From: Peterkaempfera bronchialis
Lineage (GTDB): Bacteria; Actinomycetota; Actinomycetes; Streptomycetales; Streptomycetaceae
DNA length: 64,000 nt
Assembly: GCF_003258605.2 (NCBI RefSeq)
Contig: NZ_CP031264.1
Span: 5,704,001-5,768,000, forward strand
Direction of reading: 5' to 3'
Under the pieces are notes generated by a model, which was not told the DNA's origin, ran no database searches, and was given only the letters and a program-made list of their open reading frames with translations. Of the stretch, positions 33,717-46,460 are shown piece after piece (position 1 is the stretch's first letter; each line of letters starts with the position of its first letter). The translations under genes and the position numbers were made by a program.

Positions 33717-36700
33717 ATGCTGGAATCGAGCGCTCGTCTCGTACTGCTTTCTCCCGCGCGCCTGGCCGACGTGCGCCGGCGTACCGGCGACTACTCCGAC
33801 CCGACCATCGCCGAAGCATGCGCCATCGGGCTGTCGTACTGGGCGACAGGCCGGAGTCCCGACGGCATCGACCTCGCCCCGGGCACCCTGTTCTCCGACA
33901 TCCTCGGGTGGGTCGACAACGGCGGCGGCGGGCCCGCCGGGTGGGAGATCGGTCCGGACGGCCGGAGCATCACCGTTCCGGCCGGCGTCGTGCCGACCGA
34001 CGCGCAGCTCGCGCTGGACGACCTGGCCGACTTCCCGGACCGGCCCATCGGCACCATCGGTCCGTCCAGCGTCGCGGCCAGGCTCAAGGCCCTGGCGGAG
34101 TGGAACGACACCGAGGCCGACCGGGTCCGCCCGACCCTGGTGGAGATGTTCCGCGAGCAGGCGCGGACCAGGCCGGACGCCATCGCCATCGTCGATGAGC
34201 ACCGGTCGCTGACTTACCGTCAGGCAGCTGAACGGTCCAGCCAGTTGGCCCACCACCTGATCGCACGTGGACTCACCGCCGAACAGGTCGTCGGCATCTC
34301 CCTGGGCCGCTGCGCGGACATGGTGATCGGGCTGCTGGGCGTGCTCCAGGCGGGGTGCGCGTTTGTGCCGCTCGACCCGCAGTGGCCGGCCGCCCGCCGA
34401 GCCGTCGTCATCGAGGACGCCCGGGTCGTGGTGCAGCTCAACGATTCGGGCGAGCACGCCCCGGGTGAACCGGAAGCCGTCGCCGTCGACCTCGGCGGCT
34501 GGCGGTTCGACTCCTACCCCACCGAGGGGACCGGGGTCACCGTCCCCGGCGCCTCCCTGGCCTACGTGATCTTCACATCCGGATCGACCGGGCGGCCCAA
34601 GGGCGCGATGATCCGGCACGAAGCGATCAGCGAGCGCCTGCTGTGGCAGGCCCACGAGATCCTGGGCTTCGGCCATGACGACGCTTCGCTGTTCAAGGCC
34701 CCGCTGTCCTTCGACATCTCCATCAACGAGATCTTCCTGCCGCTGGTCTGCGGCGGCAGGCTCGTGGTCCTGCGCCCCGGCGGCGAACGCGACCCGCACC
34801 ACCTGCTGAGCGTGATCGCCGAGCAGCGCGTCACCTTCAGCTACCTGGTGTCGTCCATGCTGGACCTGCTGCTGGAGATCGCGGGCGACTCCGGGCGGCT
34901 GGACAGCCTGCGGCACGTGTGGTGCGGCGGCGAGGTGCTGACCCCCGAGCTGTACGAGCGGTTCCGCACCAAGCTCGGCATCCCGATGTACCACGGCTAC
35001 GGCCCGGCCGAGACGACGATCGGTGTCTCGCACGTCATCTACCGGGATACGGCGGAACGCCTGTCGACATCGATCGGCAAGGCCAACCCCAACACCCAGC
35101 TCTATGTGCTGGACGACGAGCTGCGCCCGGTCCCGGTCGGGATGGGCGGCGAGCTGTACGTGGGAGGGTTCCTCCTGGGGCGCGGATACGTGGGAGCGCC
35201 CGGCCTCACGGCGTCCCGGTTCGTGGCGAACCCCTTCGCCGCCGACGGCTCCCGGCTCTACCGGACCGGCGACCTCGCGCGGTTCAACCCGGACGGGTCG
35301 CTGGACTTCCTCGGCCGGGCCGACAACCAGATCAAGATCCGCGGTATGCGGCTGGAGATCGAGGATGTCGAGGTGAGCCTCGCGGAGCACCCCTCGGTAC
35401 GGCACACCTGCGTGGTCGCGAAGAAGAACGCGGCGGGCGGCACCTACCTGGTGGGATATGTGATCCCGGCCGCCGGGAGCGAGGACCTGCGGGCGGACGA
35501 GGTCAAGGCGTGGGCCGTCCGGCACCTGGTGGAGTACATGGTGCCCGCCCACCTCGTCGTGCTGAAGGAGTTCCCGCTCACCGCGAACGGCAAGCTCGAC
35601 CGGCGCGCGCTGCCGGAGCCCGCGATCGGGACGGGCTCGCTCGTCCAGCCCGCCACCGACAGCGAACGCGCGGTGTGCGCCGCGGTCGCGGCGCTGCTCC
35701 AGTTGGACGAGGTCGGTGTCGACCAGGACTTCTTCCAGCTCGGCGGGGACAGCATTCTGGCGATCCAACTGCTGAGCGCACTGCGCGAGGTGGGCCTCCA
35801 CGTCACCGCCCGGCAGATCTTCACCCACAGCACCGTGGGGGCGCTGGCGGCGGTGGCGAGCCGTGAGGACCTCTCCACGGTGGACCACGGCGATGTCGCG
35901 ACCGGTTCCGTGGTGGGATCGCCCATCGTGCAGTGGCTCGGCGGGACCACGGACGCGATCGACGGCTTTGTGCAGTCGGTGGTGCTGAACACCCCGGCGG
36001 AGCTGAGCGCCGACGCTCTCGACGAGATCCTCGCCGCCGTGGTCCGGCGGCACGACATGCTGCGCGCCAAGCTGGTGCGCGGCGACCGCTGGAGCTTCGA
36101 CATCCCGGAGCCGGACCGGGCCGCGGCGGGCTGGCAGGAGAGCGACCGGCCGCTCCACGAGTGCGTCGCCCTCGCCACCGGCGGCCTGGACCCGGCGGGC
36201 GGCGCGATGCTGCGGGCTGTCTGGCGCCGCGAGGCCCGGCAGCTGGTCGTGGCCGTCCATCACGTGGTGATGGACGGCGTGTCCTGGCGGGTCCTGATGG
36301 AGGACCTGGCCACGGCGTGGCGGCAGTGCGCCTCGGGCACGCCGATCGGGTTGCCCCCGGTGGGCACGTCGTTCCGGCGCTGGACGCAGCTGCTGGAGCG
36401 CGCGGCCTCCGACGCGGACGGCTCCTACTTCCGGCGCCCCCTGCCGGCGGCGGACGGGCCGGTGGGCAGGCGCGAGCTGACCGAAGCCGACACCGTCGCG
36501 CGGGAGCGGGTGCGGACCGTCTCCGTCGGCCCCGATGTCACCGCCGCGCTGCTGGGCGAGATACCCGCGAAGTTCCACGCGCGCGTCAACGATGTGCTGC
36601 TGACCGCGCTCGCCGTCACCCTTGCCCGGTGGCGCCGCGACCTCGGGCAGGATCAGACGTTCGCGCACATCGAACTCGAAGGCCACGGCCGTGAAGCGCA

Positions 36701-39700
36701 GTTCGTGGCGGGCGCGGCCGGCTTCGAGCCCGATCTGTCGCGGACCGTGGGCTGGTTCACCACCCTGTTCCCGGTGGTCGTCGACCCCGGCGCGGCGGCC
36801 GACTTCACCGCCCCCCGGTACCTGGCCGCCGCCCTCAAGGCGGTCAAGGAAGACCTCGCCCGCGTACCGGACAACGGCGTCTCCTACGGTGCCCTGCGCC
36901 ACCTCGCCGGCATCGAGTTCGACGCGCCCGCACCGCAGGTGCTCTTCAACTACCTGGGCCGCTTCGACGCGGGCGCGGCCGGCGACTGGCAGCTCGCCGG
37001 CAGCACGGCGCAGCTGGGCGAGCAGCGCGACCCCAGGATGCGCCTGCCGCGCGCCCTGGAGTTCAACGCGATCGCCGAACCCGCCACCGGCGGCGAGTAC
37101 GAGCTGGTCACCACCGTCTCCTGGCCCGACGGGATGTTCACCGACGAGGACATCGCGGTGATCGGCGAGTACTTCCGGGAGGCCCTGGCCGGGCTGGCCG
37201 CGCTCGACCAGGGCGGCCACTCTCCCAGTGACTTCGGCCCGCTGCCGCTCACGCAGGCGGATGTCGACGTCCTGGACGGCCCGGCGCTGCGCGACATCCT
37301 GCCGTTGACCCCGTTGCAGGAGGGCCTGTACTACCACTCGGTCTTCGACGACGACTCGGCGGGCGCCTACGTCGAGCAGCAGCTGCTGACGCTGGACGGC
37401 GAGGTGGACGCCGACCGGCTCGCGGCGGCGGCCACCCGGCTGCTCACGCTGTATCCGAACCTGGCCGCCCGGTTCGTGGCCCTCGCGGACGGCCGGGTGG
37501 TCTCCGTGCTGGAGAACGGTGTGGCGGCGCCGTTCAGCACGCTGGACCGCCCCGGCATCACCGACGACGAGATCCGCGACCACGCCGAGCGGGATCGCCG
37601 CGCCGGATTCGACCTGGCCACCGGCCCGCTGATGCGGTACACCCTCATCCGGGGCGGCCCCGGCCGGAACGTCCTGGTGCAGACCGTGCACCACATCATC
37701 GCGGACGGCTGGTCGGTGACGCCGATGCTCCGCACGCTGCTGGCCGAATACCACGCGCCGGGGAGCGGGTACCCACTCGGCGGCTTCCCCGACTATGTGC
37801 GCCTGCTCGCCGGACGCGACGACGACGCGAGCGACCGGGTGTGGCGCGATCAGCTGGCCGGTCTGCCCGGCCCGTCGCTGGTCGCCGAAGGCCACACCCC
37901 GTCCGACCGGTTCGCCGACACCGCCGTGGAACCGGACGACGACCTCGACGCCGCCGCCCGGTCGGCCGGCGTGCCGCTGAGCGTGGCCGTGCACAGCGCC
38001 TGGGCGGTGACGCTGGGCGGCATCCTGCACGCCAGGGACGTGGTGCTCGGTTCCACGGTGTCCGGGCGCGACGCGGAGCTGCCCGGCATCGAGGACATGG
38101 TGGGTCTGTTCATCAACACGATCCCCGTGCGCGCCCGGTGGGCCGGTACCACCCTGGCGCGCGACCTGCTCGCCTCGGTGCGCGAACACCAGAGCGCGGT
38201 GCTGCCGCACCAGCACGTCTCGCTGGCGAGGATCGGCCGCCAGACCGGCCCCGGCCCGCTGTTCGACACCCTGGTGGTGTTCGACATGGCGACCGATACC
38301 GACGCTCTGCGGGGGCCGGACGACACCCTGGTGATCGCCGACATCGTGAACGAGGGCGCCCCGCACTACCCGTTGACGCTGGTGGTGGAGCGCACCCCCG
38401 ACGGCCGTCCGCGCTTCGCCCTGATCTACGACGGCGAGCTGCTGCGGGAGGCGAGCGCCCAGGCGATGCTGCGCACCTTCACCCGGAACCTCACCGGCCT
38501 GCTCACCCGGCCGGACGCCCTGGTCGACGCGCTGGTCGACGACCTGGCGGCCGAAGGCGGCCGACGTCCCGCGCGGATCACCCCGACGACCCTGGGCGGC
38601 CTGTTCGACGCTGCGGCGCAGCGCGACCCGGCCGCCACCGCCGTCACCCAGTGCGCTCTGGACGGCGGCACCCGGTCACTGACCTACGGCGGACTGGCGG
38701 AGGCGAAGAACGCGCTGGCCTCGGCCCTGCGCGCGGTCGGGGTCGGGCCCGGCAAGCGGGTCGCCGTCGCCGTCCCGCGCTCCCTGGAGCAGGTTGTCGC
38801 CCTGGTCGCGATCGGCACCGCCGGCGGCGCATATGTGCCGCTGGACCTGACCTACCCGGACGAACGCCTGGAGTACATCCTCGCCGACTCCGCTCCGCAG
38901 GTCGTACTCGTGGACCCCGGCCAGCTGGACCGCTTCACCGCCCTGCTGGCCCGGACGGGTGTACCGGCCCGCGTGCTCGTCCAGGGAGCCGAGCTGCCGC
39001 CGGGCGGCGAACCGCCGCTGGACACCGCCGGACCCGAGGCCGATTGGCACGACCCCGCGTATGTGATCTACACGTCCGGATCGACCGGCACACCCAAGGG
39101 CGTCGTCGTCCCCCACTCCAGCGTGGTCACCCTGCTCGCCAACACCCAGCCCGACATGGACTTCGGCCCGCACGACGTGTGGGTCCAGTTCCACTCCTAC
39201 TCCTTCGACTTCGCGGTCTGGGAGCTGTGGGGCGCGCTGGTGCACGGCGGTGAGCTGCTGGTACCGGAGTACGGGCTGACCCGCTCCCCGGTCGACTTCC
39301 ACCGGCTGGTCCGCGAGCGCCGGGTGACCGTGCTCAACCAGACCCCGTCGGCGTTCTACCAGTTCATCGAGGCCGACCGGTACGCCGACGAGCCGGCCAC
39401 CGCACTGCGCCGGATCATCTTCGGAGGCGAGGCGCTGGATCTCGGACGGCTGCGCGGCTGGGTCGAGCGGCACGGCACCGCCTCGCCCGAGCTGGTCAAC
39501 ATGTACGGCATCACCGAGACCACCGTCCATGTCACCCACCGGGTGCTGACCGACGAGGACTTCGGCCTCGGTGCCGACGTCAGCCCGATCGGCGGTCCGA
39601 TCCCCGGCCTGGTCACCTACCTGCTCGACGACCGGCTCCAGCCGGTGCCGCCGGGCCGGGAGGGCGCCATCTTCGTCGCCGGCGACCAGGTGTCGCTGGG

Positions 39701-42700
39701 CTACCTGGGCCGACCGGGGCTCACCGCGAGCCGGTTCGTGGCGGACCCGTTCGCCGGTGACGGCTCCCGCATGTACCACACGGGCGACCTGGCCCGCCGC
39801 ACGCTCGACGGCGAGCTGGAGTTCACCGGCCGCGCCGACGACCAGGTGCAGCTCAAGGGATTCCGTATCGAGGTCGGCGAGGTGGAGTCCGCGATCAGGG
39901 GACTCGACGGCGTGGTCGACGCGGCCGTCACCGTGGCGGACAGCGGCGACCACCTGGTCGCGCACGTCGTGGGCCGGGTGCCCGGCGACCTCCCCGGCCT
40001 GCTGTCCGCGAAGCTGCCCGCGCACATGGTGCCGGGCCGGGTGCAGCCGGTCGACGCCCTGCCGTTGACGGTCAACGGCAAGCTGGACCGCAAGGCCCTG
40101 GCCGAGACCGTGCGGGCCGCCGGCGCTCCGGTGCCCACCGCACCCGACGGCACGGCGGTGACCACCGGCGGCTCCGCGCTCGCCGCACTGGTCGGCATCT
40201 TCGCCGAGACGCTGCCCGGCTCCGCCGCGGACGGTGACACCGACTTCTTCAAGGCCGGGGGCGACAGCATCGTCGCCATCACCGTGATCAACCGGGCCAG
40301 GGCGCTGGGCCTGCCGATCGCACCCCGGGACGTGTTCCTGCTCAGGACACCGCGCGCCCTCGCCGCGCAGCTGGCGACGCGCACGCCGCAGGCAGCGGCG
40401 CCCGCACCCGACCGCCGCGAGGACGGCCCGCTGACGCCGACCCCCATCATCCTGCGCCAGCGGGAACTGGGCGGCTCGCTCGCCCGGTTCGCCCAGGCCA
40501 GGACGGTGCCGGCCCCCGAGGGCACCGGCTTCGCCGACGCCGAGCGCGCCGCGAACGCCGTCGTGGCCGCGCACCCGGCCCTCCGGCTGCGGCTGCGCGT
40601 CGAGCACGGGGTGTGGGCACTGCGCACCGAACCCGCCCGCGAGGTCACCGTCGTCCGGGCGGACGGGACCGACGCGACGACCGCGGCCGACGAAGCCGCC
40701 GGACGGCTCGACCCCGAGTCCGGCGAGATCATCGCGTTCTCATGGCTGGAGGCGAGCAGGACCCTGGTGGTCACCGTGCACCACCTCGCCGTCGACTCGG
40801 TGTCCTGGCTGATCCTGCTGGACGACCTGGCCGCCGCCCTGCGCGGGCAGACCCTGGCACCGGCCACCACCTCCTACGCCGAGTACGCCGAAGCACTGGC
40901 GTCCCAGTCCGCCCAGGCGACCGACGGCCTCGGACACTGGATCACCACGCTTCAAGCGCCCGCTCCGCTGCCCGCGCCCGAGGGCCTGCGCCGGACCACC
41001 GTCGTGCTCCCGCCCCACGTCAGCGACCGGGTGACCGCCATCGCGCCCGCCGCACTCGGCGTCGGCCTCACCGAGCTGCTGTGCGGCGCGCTGCGCACCG
41101 CGCTGACCCGCATCCAGCCGTCGCCCACCGACCTCGCGATCGAGCTGGAGCGGCACGGCCGGGTGCCGGTGCTGGAACACCACGACTACTCCCGCACCGT
41201 CGGCTGGTTCACCGCCATCGCGCCCGTGCGGCTCACGGCGCACACCGACCCCGTCGCGGCGGCGCGCGAGCTCGCCGCACGCCAGCCGGACGAGCGCGCA
41301 CACGTCGCCTACGGCCGGCTCAGGTACCTCAACCCGCAGACGGCCCCGCTGCTGACCGCCCGCCCGCAGGTGCTGTTCAACTACCTCGGCCGGGGCAGTG
41401 AGTCCCAGGCGCTGCACCTCACCGGCGGCGACCAGGGCAGCCCGTACGCCGTCGAGGCCAATGTGTGGATCGACGCGGCCACCGGAAGCCTGCACGCCGC
41501 CTTCACCCTCGCCGAGGGCGTCCCCGACGAGATCACCGAGCACTGGCGGAGCGCACTGGAGTCCATCGCGGACGCCGCCGCGACGGCCGAGCGCACGGCA
41601 CCGGTCACCCCGCTCCAGCGGGGCCTGTTCTTCCAGGCCCAGCTGGCGGGCTCGGCCGGGCACTATGTCGCGCAGAGCTACTTCACCTTCGACCGCCGCC
41701 TGGACACCGGCGCCCTGGCCGAGGCGATGGCGTACGTGATCGCACGGCACCCGGCCGTGGGCGCCGGCTTCACCACCGACGACGCCGGAAACCCGGTCCA
41801 GGTCCTCGCAGCGGACCGGCGGGTCGACGTCGACACGGTCCACCTGTCGACGGACGCGGAGGTCGAAGCCCTTCGTGCCCGCGACCGCGACACGGGATTC
41901 GACCCGGGCGAGCCGCCGCTGGTCCGGCTGACCGTGGTACGCCTGCCCGGCGACCGCGACGGCCTGCTCCTGAGCTACCACCTGCTGCTGTGGGACGGCT
42001 GGTCGCGCGAGATCGTCCTGCGGGACCTCTTCGACGCCTATGCGGCCGTCGTCGCGGGTGAGCCGCTCGTCCCGGTCCCGGCCACGCCGAGCTTCGAGGA
42101 CCACGCCCGGCTCCTCGACGCCAAGGACCCCGCGGAGTCGGAGCGCTTCTGGGCGGAGCAGCTGGCCGGCCTCCCCGGCCCCACGCTGCTCGCCGGACCG
42201 GCGCCGTCCCTCTCGGACGACCTGCCGCGCGCGCTGGTGCAGACGCTCTCCGCCGAGCAGTCGGACGTGCTGAGGGAGGCGGCCAGGGCGCACGGCGTCA
42301 CGCTGAACTCGGTGCTGACCGGCGCGTTCGGCCTCCTGCTGGGCGCCCACACGGGCCGCAGCGACGCCGTGTTCGGCGTGACCGTCTCCGGCCGGGAGGG
42401 CGAGGGGCTGTCCGGCATCGTCGGGGTGCTGCTCAACACCGTTCCCCTGTGGACGCGGGCCCGCCCGCACGACACGGTCGGCGAATACCTGACGGCCGTG
42501 CAGACGGCCCGGGTCGAGGCGATGGACCACGAGCACCTCGGGCTCGGCGAGATCCAGCGGGCCGGCGGGCATGACACCCTGTTCGACAACCTGTTCGTGC
42601 TCCAGAACTTCCTGGACCTGGACGCGTTCGCCGAGATGAACGCCAGGCACGGCATCACCTCGGTGAAGGCCGACGACTCCACCCACTACCCGTTCACCTG

Positions 42701-44654
42701 GGTCGTCACCCCCGGCGACCGGCTCACGGTCAAGCTGGAGTACCGCGACGGCGACACCGGGAACGCCCGGCGCCTCCTCGGGGACTACCTGCGCGTGCTG
42801 GACGACCTGGCCCGGTCGACCGGCCCGGTCGGCGCGCTGCCGGGCCTGGGGCCGGAGCCCGAGCCCGCCGAACGCATGGACGTCGGCACGGACACCGTGG
42901 TCGACCGGTTCGACCAGGCGGCCGACCGCGACCCGCAGCGGGTGGCGCTCGTCGCCCACGGCCGGACCATGACCTTCGCCCGACTGCGGGACCGCAGCCG
43001 GGCGGTGGCCGGTGTGCTCGCCCAGCGCGGCATCGGCCCCGAGACGACCGTGGGCCTCGCGATCCCGCGCTCGCTGGACTCGATCGTGGCACTGTTCGCC
43101 GTGCTGCGCGTCGGCGCCGCGTATGTGCCGCTGGAGCTGGACCACCCCGACGAGCGGATCGCCGCCGTCGTCGCGGACGCCCGCCCCGACGTGATCCTCA
43201 CCGTGAGCGCCGTGTCGCCCCGGCTGACCGGCGACCTGATCGAACTGGACCGCCCCCTGCCCGACGCCGAGCCGTTCGTGACGTTCGCGCCGGACGATCC
43301 GGACCGCCTGCGGCACCCCGCGTACACCATCTACACCTCCGGATCGACCGGGAAGCCCAAGGGCGTGGTGACCGAGTACGTCGGCCTCACCAATATGCTG
43401 GTCAACCATCAGCGCCGGATCTTCGAGCCGGTGCTGGCGGACCACGGCCACCGGGCCTTCCGGATCGCGCACACCGTGTCGTTCGCCTTCGACATGTCGT
43501 GGGAGGAGTTGCTCTGGCTCGCCGACGGCCACGAGGTGCACATCTGCGACGAGGAGTTGCGCCGGGACGCACCCCGCCTGGTCGAGTACTGCCTCGGGCA
43601 CGGGATCGACGTCGTCAATGTGACTCCGACCTACGCACAGCAGCTGGTGGCCGAGGGCCTGCTCGACAACCCGGCGCGGCGGCCGGCGCTGGTCCTGCTG
43701 GGTGGCGAGGCCGTCACCCCGACGCTGTGGCAGCGGCTCGCCGAGACCGAGGGGACGGTGGGCTACAACCTGTACGGACCCACCGAGTACACCATCAACA
43801 CCCTGGGCGTCGGCACCTTCGAATGCCAGGACCCGGTGGTGGGCGTGCCGATCGACAACACCGACGTGTACGTCCTGGACGCTTGGCTGCGCCCCCTGCC
43901 GGACGGAGTCCCCGGTGAGCTGTATGTGTCGGGCATCGGCATCGCGCGCGGCTATCTCGGGCAGCCCGCCCAGACCGCGCACCGATTCGTGGCGTGCCCG
44001 TTCGGTGCACCCGGCGAGCGCATGTACCGCACGGGGGACCTGGTGGTCCGGCGGCCCGACGGAAACCTGATGTACCTGGGCCGGACCGACCAGCAGGTCA
44101 AGATCCGGGGACACCGGGTCGAACCGGGCGAAGTCGAGGCCGCATTCGCGGCGCACCCGGCGGTGCGGTTCGCCGCCGCGGTCGCCCAACCCGACCCGCA
44201 GGTCGACGGGGCGTACCGGCTGGCCGCCTACCTGGTGCTGGACGGCTCCGACCTGGCGGCGGTCGCCGCCGACGTGGGCGCCCGACTGCCGGACTTCCTC
44301 CGCCCGACGCACTACGCCCAGGTCGACAGCATCCCGCTGACGGTGAACGGGAAGGCCGACACCAAGGCGCTGCCGGAGGCCAAGCCGCTGGGCGCGCTGA
44401 CCACGGCGGGGGAGCGCGGGCCGGAGACCGGGACCGAGACCGCAGTGTGCGAGTTCTTCGCCGAGGCACTGGACCTGGACGACGACGAGGTGAGCGCGGT
44501 GAGCGACTTCGTGTCCCTCGGTGGACACTCCATGCTGGCGGTGCGGCTGATCGGGCTGCTCCGCCGGGAGTACGGCCCTGTGATCACGATCCGCGACCTG
44601 TTCACCCTGCGCACCCCGGAAGCGATTGCCCGCCACCTCGATGACAACCTCTGA
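33717..44654 (+). CDS. cchH: coelichelin nonribosomal peptide synthetase CchH
   Basis: 3645 residues, order A1-PCP1-E1-C2-A2-PCP2-E2-C3-A3-PCP3 with no thioesterase. PCP serines are S679, S2184 and S3605. E domains carry HHxxxD at 848 and 2355 plus VGWFT and FNYLGR; C2 has HHIIADG at 1325; C3 has an altered H2755-LLLWDG. Pocket residues read D-I-N-Y-W-G-G-I-G for A1 (formyl-hydroxyornithine), D-F-W-N-I-G-M-V-H for A2 (Thr) and D-M-E-N-L-G-L-I-N for A3 (hydroxyornithine), matching published coelichelin assignments. E1 and E2 would give D-fhOrn and D-allo-Thr. Module 1 is known to act twice, which gives a tetrapeptide from three modules. ATG 33717 was chosen from the start of homology. Its end overlaps cchI. 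Confidence 0.95.
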   Translation: MLESSARLVLLSPARLADVRRRTGDYSDPTIAEACAIGLSYWATGRSPDGIDLAPGTLFSDILGWVDNGGGGPAGWEIGPDGRSITVPAGVVPTDAQLALDDLADFPDRPIGTIGPSSVAARLKALAEWNDTEADRVRPTLVEMFREQARTRPDAIAIVDEHRSLTYRQAAERSSQLAHHLIARGLTAEQVVGISLGRCADMVIGLLGVLQAGCAFVPLDPQWPAARRAVVIEDARVVVQLNDSGEHAPGEPEAVAVDLGGWRFDSYPTEGTGVTVPGASLAYVIFTSGSTGRPKGAMIRHEAISERLLWQAHEILGFGHDDASLFKAPLSFDISINEIFLPLVCGGRLVVLRPGGERDPHHLLSVIAEQRVTFSYLVSSMLDLLLEIAGDSGRLDSLRHVWCGGEVLTPELYERFRTKLGIPMYHGYGPAETTIGVSHVIYRDTAERLSTSIGKANPNTQLYVLDDELRPVPVGMGGELYVGGFLLGRGYVGAPGLTASRFVANPFAADGSRLYRTGDLARFNPDGSLDFLGRADNQIKIRGMRLEIEDVEVSLAEHPSVRHTCVVAKKNAAGGTYLVGYVIPAAGSEDLRADEVKAWAVRHLVEYMVPAHLVVLKEFPLTANGKLDRRALPEPAIGTGSLVQPATDSERAVCAAVAALLQLDEVGVDQDFFQLGGDSILAIQLLSALREVGLHVTARQIFTHSTVGALAAVASREDLSTVDHGDVATGSVVGSPIVQWLGGTTDAIDGFVQSVVLNTPAELSADALDEILAAVVRRHDMLRAKLVRGDRWSFDIPEPDRAAAGWQESDRPLHECVALATGGLDPAGGAMLRAVWRREARQLVVAVHHVVMDGVSWRVLMEDLATAWRQCASGTPIGLPPVGTSFRRWTQLLERAASDADGSYFRRPLPAADGPVGRRELTEADTVARERVRTVSVGPDVTAALLGEIPAKFHARVNDVLLTALAVTLARWRRDLGQDQTFAHIELEGHGREAQFVAGAAGFEPDLSRTVGWFTTLFPVVVDPGAAADFTAPRYLAAALKAVKEDLARVPDNGVSYGALRHLAGIEFDAPAPQVLFNYLGRFDAGAAGDWQLAGSTAQLGEQRDPRMRLPRALEFNAIAEPATGGEYELVTTVSWPDGMFTDEDIAVIGEYFREALAGLAALDQGGHSPSDFGPLPLTQADVDVLDGPALRDILPLTPLQEGLYYHSVFDDDSAGAYVEQQLLTLDGEVDADRLAAAATRLLTLYPNLAARFVALADGRVVSVLENGVAAPFSTLDRPGITDDEIRDHAERDRRAGFDLATGPLMRYTLIRGGPGRNVLVQTVHHIIADGWSVTPMLRTLLAEYHAPGSGYPLGGFPDYVRLLAGRDDDASDRVWRDQLAGLPGPSLVAEGHTPSDRFADTAVEPDDDLDAAARSAGVPLSVAVHSAWAVTLGGILHARDVVLGSTVSGRDAELPGIEDMVGLFINTIPVRARWAGTTLARDLLASVREHQSAVLPHQHVSLARIGRQTGPGPLFDTLVVFDMATDTDALRGPDDTLVIADIVNEGAPHYPLTLVVERTPDGRPRFALIYDGELLREASAQAMLRTFTRNLTGLLTRPDALVDALVDDLAAEGGRRPARITPTTLGGLFDAAAQRDPAATAVTQCALDGGTRSLTYGGLAEAKNALASALRAVGVGPGKRVAVAVPRSLEQVVALVAIGTAGGAYVPLDLTYPDERLEYILADSAPQVVLVDPGQLDRFTALLARTGVPARVLVQGAELPPGGEPPLDTAGPEADWHDPAYVIYTSGSTGTPKGVVVPHSSVVTLLANTQPDMDFGPHDVWVQFHSYSFDFAVWELWGALVHGGELLVPEYGLTRSPVDFHRLVRERRVTVLNQTPSAFYQFIEADRYADEPATALRRIIFGGEALDLGRLRGWVERHGTASPELVNMYGITETTVHVTHRVLTDEDFGLGADVSPIGGPIPGLVTYLLDDRLQPVPPGREGAIFVAGDQVSLGYLGRPGLTASRFVADPFAGDGSRMYHTGDLARRTLDGELEFTGRADDQVQLKGFRIEVGEVESAIRGLDGVVDAAVTVADSGDHLVAHVVGRVPGDLPGLLSAKLPAHMVPGRVQPVDALPLTVNGKLDRKALAETVRAAGAPVPTAPDGTAVTTGGSALAALVGIFAETLPGSAADGDTDFFKAGGDSIVAITVINRARALGLPIAPRDVFLLRTPRALAAQLATRTPQAAAPAPDRREDGPLTPTPIILRQRELGGSLARFAQARTVPAPEGTGFADAERAANAVVAAHPALRLRLRVEHGVWALRTEPAREVTVVRADGTDATTAADEAAGRLDPESGEIIAFSWLEASRTLVVTVHHLAVDSVSWLILLDDLAAALRGQTLAPATTSYAEYAEALASQSAQATDGLGHWITTLQAPAPLPAPEGLRRTTVVLPPHVSDRVTAIAPAALGVGLTELLCGALRTALTRIQPSPTDLAIELERHGRVPVLEHHDYSRTVGWFTAIAPVRLTAHTDPVAAARELAARQPDERAHVAYGRLRYLNPQTAPLLTARPQVLFNYLGRGSESQALHLTGGDQGSPYAVEANVWIDAATGSLHAAFTLAEGVPDEITEHWRSALESIADAAATAERTAPVTPLQRGLFFQAQLAGSAGHYVAQSYFTFDRRLDTGALAEAMAYVIARHPAVGAGFTTDDAGNPVQVLAADRRVDVDTVHLSTDAEVEALRARDRDTGFDPGEPPLVRLTVVRLPGDRDGLLLSYHLLLWDGWSREIVLRDLFDAYAAVVAGEPLVPVPATPSFEDHARLLDAKDPAESERFWAEQLAGLPGPTLLAGPAPSLSDDLPRALVQTLSAEQSDVLREAARAHGVTLNSVLTGAFGLLLGAHTGRSDAVFGVTVSGREGEGLSGIVGVLLNTVPLWTRARPHDTVGEYLTAVQTARVEAMDHEHLGLGEIQRAGGHDTLFDNLFVLQNFLDLDAFAEMNARHGITSVKADDSTHYPFTWVVTPGDRLTVKLEYRDGDTGNARRLLGDYLRVLDDLARSTGPVGALPGLGPEPEPAERMDVGTDTVVDRFDQAADRDPQRVALVAHGRTMTFARLRDRSRAVAGVLAQRGIGPETTVGLAIPRSLDSIVALFAVLRVGAAYVPLELDHPDERIAAVVADARPDVILTVSAVSPRLTGDLIELDRPLPDAEPFVTFAPDDPDRLRHPAYTIYTSGSTGKPKGVVTEYVGLTNMLVNHQRRIFEPVLADHGHRAFRIAHTVSFAFDMSWEELLWLADGHEVHICDEELRRDAPRLVEYCLGHGIDVVNVTPTYAQQLVAEGLLDNPARRPALVLLGGEAVTPTLWQRLAETEGTVGYNLYGPTEYTINTLGVGTFECQDPVVGVPIDNTDVYVLDAWLRPLPDGVPGELYVSGIGIARGYLGQPAQTAHRFVACPFGAPGERMYRTGDLVVRRPDGNLMYLGRTDQQVKIRGHRVEPGEVEAAFAAHPAVRFAAAVAQPDPQVDGAYRLAAYLVLDGSDLAAVAADVGARLPDFLRPTHYAQVDSIPLTVNGKADTKALPEAKPLGALTTAGERGPETGTETAVCEFFAEALDLDDDEVSAVSDFVSLGGHSMLAVRLIGLLRREYGPVITIRDLFTLRTPEAIARHLDDNL

Positions 44655-46341
44655 CACGCAGCGGCCCCGCCAGGGGTCCGACATCCTCCGGACCGCACTT
44701 CGCCGCAACGTCGGCGCGATGGTCGGGGGCACCGTCCTCATGGGCCTGTACCAGGCGGGTGAGACCGCCTTCCCCATCGCGCTCGGCCTGATCGTCGAAC
44801 ACACGCTGCGGAATCGGAGCCTCGGCTCGCTCGCCCTGTCGATCGCCGCTCTGGCCGTGATCATCACGACCGTGTCGCTCTCGTGGCGGTTCGGGATGCG
44901 CATCCTGCAGAAGGCCAACACGACCGAGGCCCACCGCTGGCGGGTGCGGGTCGCGGCCTGCGGACTCCAGCCGGTGGCCAGGGACGTCGGACTCAAGTCC
45001 GGCGAGGTGCTGACCATCGCCACCGAGGACGCCGACCAGACCGCCGACATCATCGAGGTGGTGCCGCTGCTGATCAGCTCGCTGGTCGCGGTGCTGGTCG
45101 CGGCGGTCGCGCTGGGCCTGGCCGACCTCCGGCTCGGCCTGCTGGTGATCGTGGGAACGGTCGCGATCCTGTCGGCCCTGAGCGTGATGTCCAAGCGGAT
45201 CGGCAGCAGTACCCGGGAACAGCAGGCCCGGGTGGCGCGGGCGGGCGCCAAGGTCGCCGACCTGATCACCGGCCTGCGCCCGCTGCACGGCTTCGGCGGC
45301 AACCATGCGGCGTTCCGGTCCTACCGCGAGGTCAGCACGGAGGCGAAGCGCCAGGCGGTCACCGTCGCCAAGGTGAACGGCGTGTACGCGGGGACCGCGC
45401 TGGCCCTCAACGCGGTCCTCGCCGCCGCCGTGACCCTGACGGCCGGCTGGCTGGCGTTCGACGGCCGGATCACCATCGGGGAACTGGTCATGGCCGTGGG
45501 GCTGGCGCAGTTCATCATCGAACCGCTCAAGCTGTTCTCGGAGATGCCGAAGTATGTGATGACCGCGCGCGCCTCGGCCGAGCGGATGGCGCTGGTACTG
45601 GCCGCGCCGCCGGTCACGACCCCCGGGCAGGGGAGCCCGGCCGCAGGTGGAGACCTCGAGATCGACTGCGTCCGCTACGGGAGCCTGCGCAAGCTGAGGT
45701 TCAAGGTGTCCGCCGGCGAGTTCGTGGCGATCGCCGCCTACCAGCCGCGTGCGGCGGCCGACCTCGCGCGGGTCCTGGCCGTGAACGTCCCGCCTCACGC
45801 CTACGAGGGGGTGGTACGGGTCAGCGGGCAGGAGATCGCGGAGCTGTCGATCGAGGCGGTCCGCGGGCACATGCTGGTGAATCCGTATGACGGGGAGATC
45901 TTCGCGGGCACCCTCCGCACGAACATCGACCCGTCCGGCACCAGCCGGACGGTCCCCGAGGCCGTCGAGGCGTCCATGCTGACCGACGTCGTCGCCCTCC
46001 ACCGCGAGGGACTCGACTACGGCGTCCGTGACCGAGGCGCGAACCTCTCCGGGGGGCAGCGCCAACGGCTGTCCCTGGCCCGCGCCCTCGCCGCCGACTC
46101 CGACATCCTGGTCCTGCACGACCCGACGACAGCCGTCGACGCGGTCACCGAACAGCTCATCGCGCGGGGCGTCGCGGAGCTGCGCCGGGACCGCACCACC
46201 ATCGTGATCACCAGCAGCCCGGCCCTGCTGGACGTCGCCGACCGCGTCCTCGTCCTGGACGACGGCGTCATCACCGCCGAGGACACCCATCGCAACCTGC
46301 TCGCCACCGACGCGGCCTACTGCCTGGCCGTGGCCCGGTGA
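44641..46341 (+). CDS. cchI: ABC half-exporter CchI, with non-canonical ATPase domain
   Basis: 566 residues, six membrane segments followed by an ATPase domain that keeps only the signature [15 protein letters not shown]. The Walker A position reads [13 protein letters not shown] (no GKS/T), the Q-loop is [13 protein letters not shown], Walker B is [11 protein letters not shown] (Asp to His, Glu to Asp) and the H-loop is TSSPALL (His lost). It therefore cannot bind ATP normally alone, but can complete the CchG site with its signature. The ATG overlaps the end of cchH by 14 bp; a TTG 15 bp earlier is less likely. Confidence 0.87.
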   Translation: MTTSDTQRPRQGSDILRTALRRNVGAMVGGTVLMGLYQAGETAFPIALGLIVEHTLRNRSLGSLALSIAALAVIITTVSLSWRFGMRILQKANTTEAHRWRVRVAACGLQPVARDVGLKSGEVLTIATEDADQTADIIEVVPLLISSLVAVLVAAVALGLADLRLGLLVIVGTVAILSALSVMSKRIGSSTREQQARVARAGAKVADLITGLRPLHGFGGNHAAFRSYREVSTEAKRQAVTVAKVNGVYAGTALALNAVLAAAVTLTAGWLAFDGRITIGELVMAVGLAQFIIEPLKLFSEMPKYVMTARASAERMALVLAAPPVTTPGQGSPAAGGDLEIDCVRYGSLRKLRFKVSAGEFVAIAAYQPRAAADLARVLAVNVPPHAYEGVVRVSGQEIAELSIEAVRGHMLVNPYDGEIFAGTLRTNIDPSGTSRTVPEAVEASMLTDVVALHREGLDYGVRDRGANLSGGQRQRLSLARALAADSDILVLHDPTTAVDAVTEQLIARGVAELRRDRTTIVITSSPALLDVADRVLVLDDGVITAEDTHRNLLATDAAYCLAVAR

Positions 46342-46400
46342 CGGTGCCCGGCCGGCGGCGGCTGCCCGTGGCGACAAGGCGAACGCTGCCTGCCCGGGTA

Positions 46401-46460
46401 CCGGTCAGGCGGGCACCAGTCAGGCGGGGACCAGTCAGGCGGGCACCAGTCAGGCGAGCG
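46401..46460. repeat. four 15-bp tandem units at the cchI/cchJ junction
   Basis: CCGGTCAGGCGGGCA, CCAGTCAGGCGGGGA, CCAGTCAGGCGGGCA and CCAGTCAGGCGAGCG run head to tail. The cchJ stop codon lies inside the last unit, so slippage could alter the cchJ 3' end. Confidence 0.8.

Noticed and set aside
33657-38366. 1569-codon antisense frame under the NRPS
   Set aside because: No domain, His/Gly/Arg-rich composition, opposite to clear A, PCP, E and C domains.
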